DNA of 64,000 nt from Paenibacillus sp. FSL K6-1096 (lineage in GTDB: Bacteria > Bacillota > Bacilli > Paenibacillales > Paenibacillaceae): positions 2,170,001 through 2,234,000 of the forward strand of contig NZ_CP150274.1 of assembly GCF_037977055.1 (NCBI RefSeq), read 5' to 3'. The number at the start of each line of letters is the position of its first letter. The first letter of the stretch is position 1. Below are positions 62,708 to 64,000 of the stretch, piece after piece. The notes under the pieces were generated by a model. That model worked only from the letters and a program-made list of their open reading frames with translations, was not told the DNA's origin and made no database searches. The position numbers and the translations under genes are program-made.

Positions 62708-63913
62708 ATGTGTAGAAGATTCCTGTGTGTCCTCCTGGTAATGAGTCTTGTGCCGCTCACCGGATGCTGGAGCCGTAAAGAGCTGAATGAGCTGGCCCTC
62801 GTTATGGCGCTCGGCATTGATCTCGTGCCGGAAGGCTATGCCGTCACTGTTCAGGTGATGAATCCCGGCGAGACCGGCAACCAGGTAGGCGGCCCCTCCG
62901 GGGGGATGCCGGTGGTTACGTACCAGGCTACCGGCAGAACCGTTCCCGATGCGCTGCAGCGGATGCTGAGCACGACTCCGCGTATGCTGTATCTGGCTCA
63001 TATCCGGGTACTGGTCCTCGGGGAGGCTCTTGCCCGCAGCGGGGTCAGCGATGTGCTGGACTTCATCTCACGCGAACATCAGCTGCGCACCGATTTCTTC
63101 CTGCTGGTGGCCAAGGATTCCGAAGCTTCGAAGATACTGCAAACCGTCACTCCATTCGAGCATATCCCCGCCAACTCCCTGTATTCTTCCATTCTGGTCT
63201 CCCATAAGCAATGGGCAGCTACCGGGAAGGTAACCCTGCAGCAGTTCATTACCGAACTGGAGCGCGGAGGCTCCAATCCTGTGATGTCCGGTGTTGAATT
63301 GAAGGGAGATGAAGGGAAGAGCGGTTCCTTGGGCAATCTGGAAACAGTCAGTCCGAAGACCCTGATCCAGCATGCGGGAATCGCAGTGTTCAAGAAAGAC
63401 AAGCTGGTCGGCTGGCTGGGCGAATCCCTCAGCAAGACATTCAACTATGTCCTGAATGAGGTCGACTCCAACATCAGTAATACACCCAGCCCCGGCGGTG
63501 GTCTTGCAGGCTTCATAGTAACCCGGTCGGACAGCACGCTGGAAGCCCGGCTTGATGCACAGGGCAAGCCTGAATTCACGGTGAAGCCCCGTATGGAAGC
63601 GAACCTCACCACCATTCAGGGCAAGCTTGATCTTAACAATCCGGCCAGCATCGAAGACCTCCAGAAGAGTATCGAGCAACACTTTGACCTTAGGCTGACC
63701 CGGAATATCCGGGAAGTCCAGCAGAAGTATGGTACTGACATCTTCGGCTTCGGCGAAGCACTGCACCGGAAGTATCCCCGCGCCTGGCGAACGTACCGTG
63801 AGCATTGGGATGACAGCTTCAGAACGGCCAAGGTGAATGTGCGCTCTAAGGTTGTGATCCAGCGTATCGGTTCGGTCATTCAACCCTTGAGGAAGGAGAT
63901 CGAGGAAAAATGA
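62708..63913 (+). CDS. Spore germinant receptor lipoprotein subunit C (GerC family)
   Basis: A 401-residue Ger(x)C lipoprotein: signal peptide with lipobox LTGC (Cys20), then CWSRKELNELALVMALGIDL, the family hallmark, and three alpha/beta domains. The ATG at 62708 lies ten bases after AAAGGA and gives a complete signal peptide; the upstream in-frame extension reads through the subunit A gene and is not real. Its TGA overlaps the ATG of the next gene. Order A-C before B is one of the known arrangements. Confidence 0.92.
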   Translation: MCRRFLCVLLVMSLVPLTGCWSRKELNELALVMALGIDLVPEGYAVTVQVMNPGETGNQVGGPSGGMPVVTYQATGRTVPDALQRMLSTTPRMLYLAHIRVLVLGEALARSGVSDVLDFISREHQLRTDFFLLVAKDSEASKILQTVTPFEHIPANSLYSSILVSHKQWAATGKVTLQQFITELERGGSNPVMSGVELKGDEGKSGSLGNLETVSPKTLIQHAGIAVFKKDKLVGWLGESLSKTFNYVLNEVDSNISNTPSPGGGLAGFIVTRSDSTLEARLDAQGKPEFTVKPRMEANLTTIQGKLDLNNPASIEDLQKSIEQHFDLRLTRNIREVQQKYGTDIFGFGEALHRKYPRAWRTYREHWDDSFRTAKVNVRSKVVIQRIGSVIQPLRKEIEEK

Positions 63914-64000
63914 ACTGGAATCTGATTCTGCTGTTCTTTCTGTTGGTTGTATTGATCCTGAAGACACCTGCTGTAATCAAGCTCCGTTCCCGCCGGGATA
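63910..64000 (+). CDS. Start of a membrane protein in the germination operon, cut by window end
   Basis: The frame begins at an ATG overlapping the GerC stop (ATGA) and encodes a hydrophobic segment (MNWNLILLFFLLVVLILKT) followed by basic residues up to the window end. GerB permease subunits do not usually start this way; a small D-type subunit with two membrane segments is a better guess. Only 30 residues are visible. Confidence 0.6.
   Translation, partial: MNWNLILLFFLLVVLILKTPAVIKLRSRRD

Overview
The window reads as chromosomal DNA of an endospore-forming, S-layer-bearing Gram-positive bacterium, most likely Paenibacillus or a close relative. The evidence is a GerA/GerC germinant receptor operon, a LonB-LonA-YsxC cluster, surface proteins with three SLH domains, strong AGGAGG-type ribosome binding sites with several GTG and TTG starts, and a moderately GC-rich genome (about 55% by eye) outside one AT-rich island. 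No rRNA, tRNA, CRISPR array, transposase or prophage gene was seen.

Layout. (1) 67-4751: a leftward sugar operon resembling fructoselysine (frl) genes, with a PfkB kinase (FrlD-like), Dcu-type transporter, FrlC-like epimerase and cupin protein, facing a divergent GntR/UTRA regulator. (2) 4752-7115: an intergenic repeat, a secreted Asp-box protein and two small unknown genes. (3) 7123-18750: a beta-1,2-glucooligosaccharide (sophorooligosaccharide) utilisation locus. Two permeases, a binding lipoprotein, a LacI regulator and a sugar isomerase run leftward. A GH94 phosphorylase and a GH3 beta-glucosidase run rightward. Two identical 16-bp LacI-type operators, mirrored and exactly 200 bp apart, lie between them. 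(4) 18827-25338: a DeoR regulator diverging from a phosphoesterase, an EamA transporter and a large hybrid kinase with two kinase modules. (5) 25400-34415: a 1752-residue SLH surface protein, an M24 aminopeptidase, an unreported-looking 50-residue basic protein and an HTH regulator with a long helical C-terminal part. (6) 34676-55301: a leftward exopolysaccharide gene block. (7) 55404-61018: a conserved unknown gene, ysxC, lonA and lonB. (8) 61203-64000: a rightward spore germination operon cut by the window end.

The exopolysaccharide block encodes a Wzx/Wzy-type pathway. The phosphatase (YwqE type), polymerisation adaptor and tyrosine kinase with a six-tyrosine tail control chain length. The CapD-type dehydratase, nucleotide-sugar dehydrogenase and RfbB make precursors. 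The polyprenyl-phosphate sugar transferase starts the repeat unit, three glycosyltransferases extend it, and the flippase and polymerase export and join it. The middle of the block (about 36.3-46.7 kb) is strikingly AT-rich. Its right boundary falls inside the initiating transferase gene, at the codons for a conserved GRDE motif, so this gene looks like a recombinant mosaic and the central genes like an exchanged serotype cassette.

The points most worth following are the frl-like locus with a dicarboxylate-type transporter, the mirrored operators of the beta-1,2-glucan locus, the mosaic transferase, the signal-less heparinase-family protein in the capsule cassette, and several perfect inverted repeats. 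Function calls rest on motif and family recognition by eye; no searches were run.
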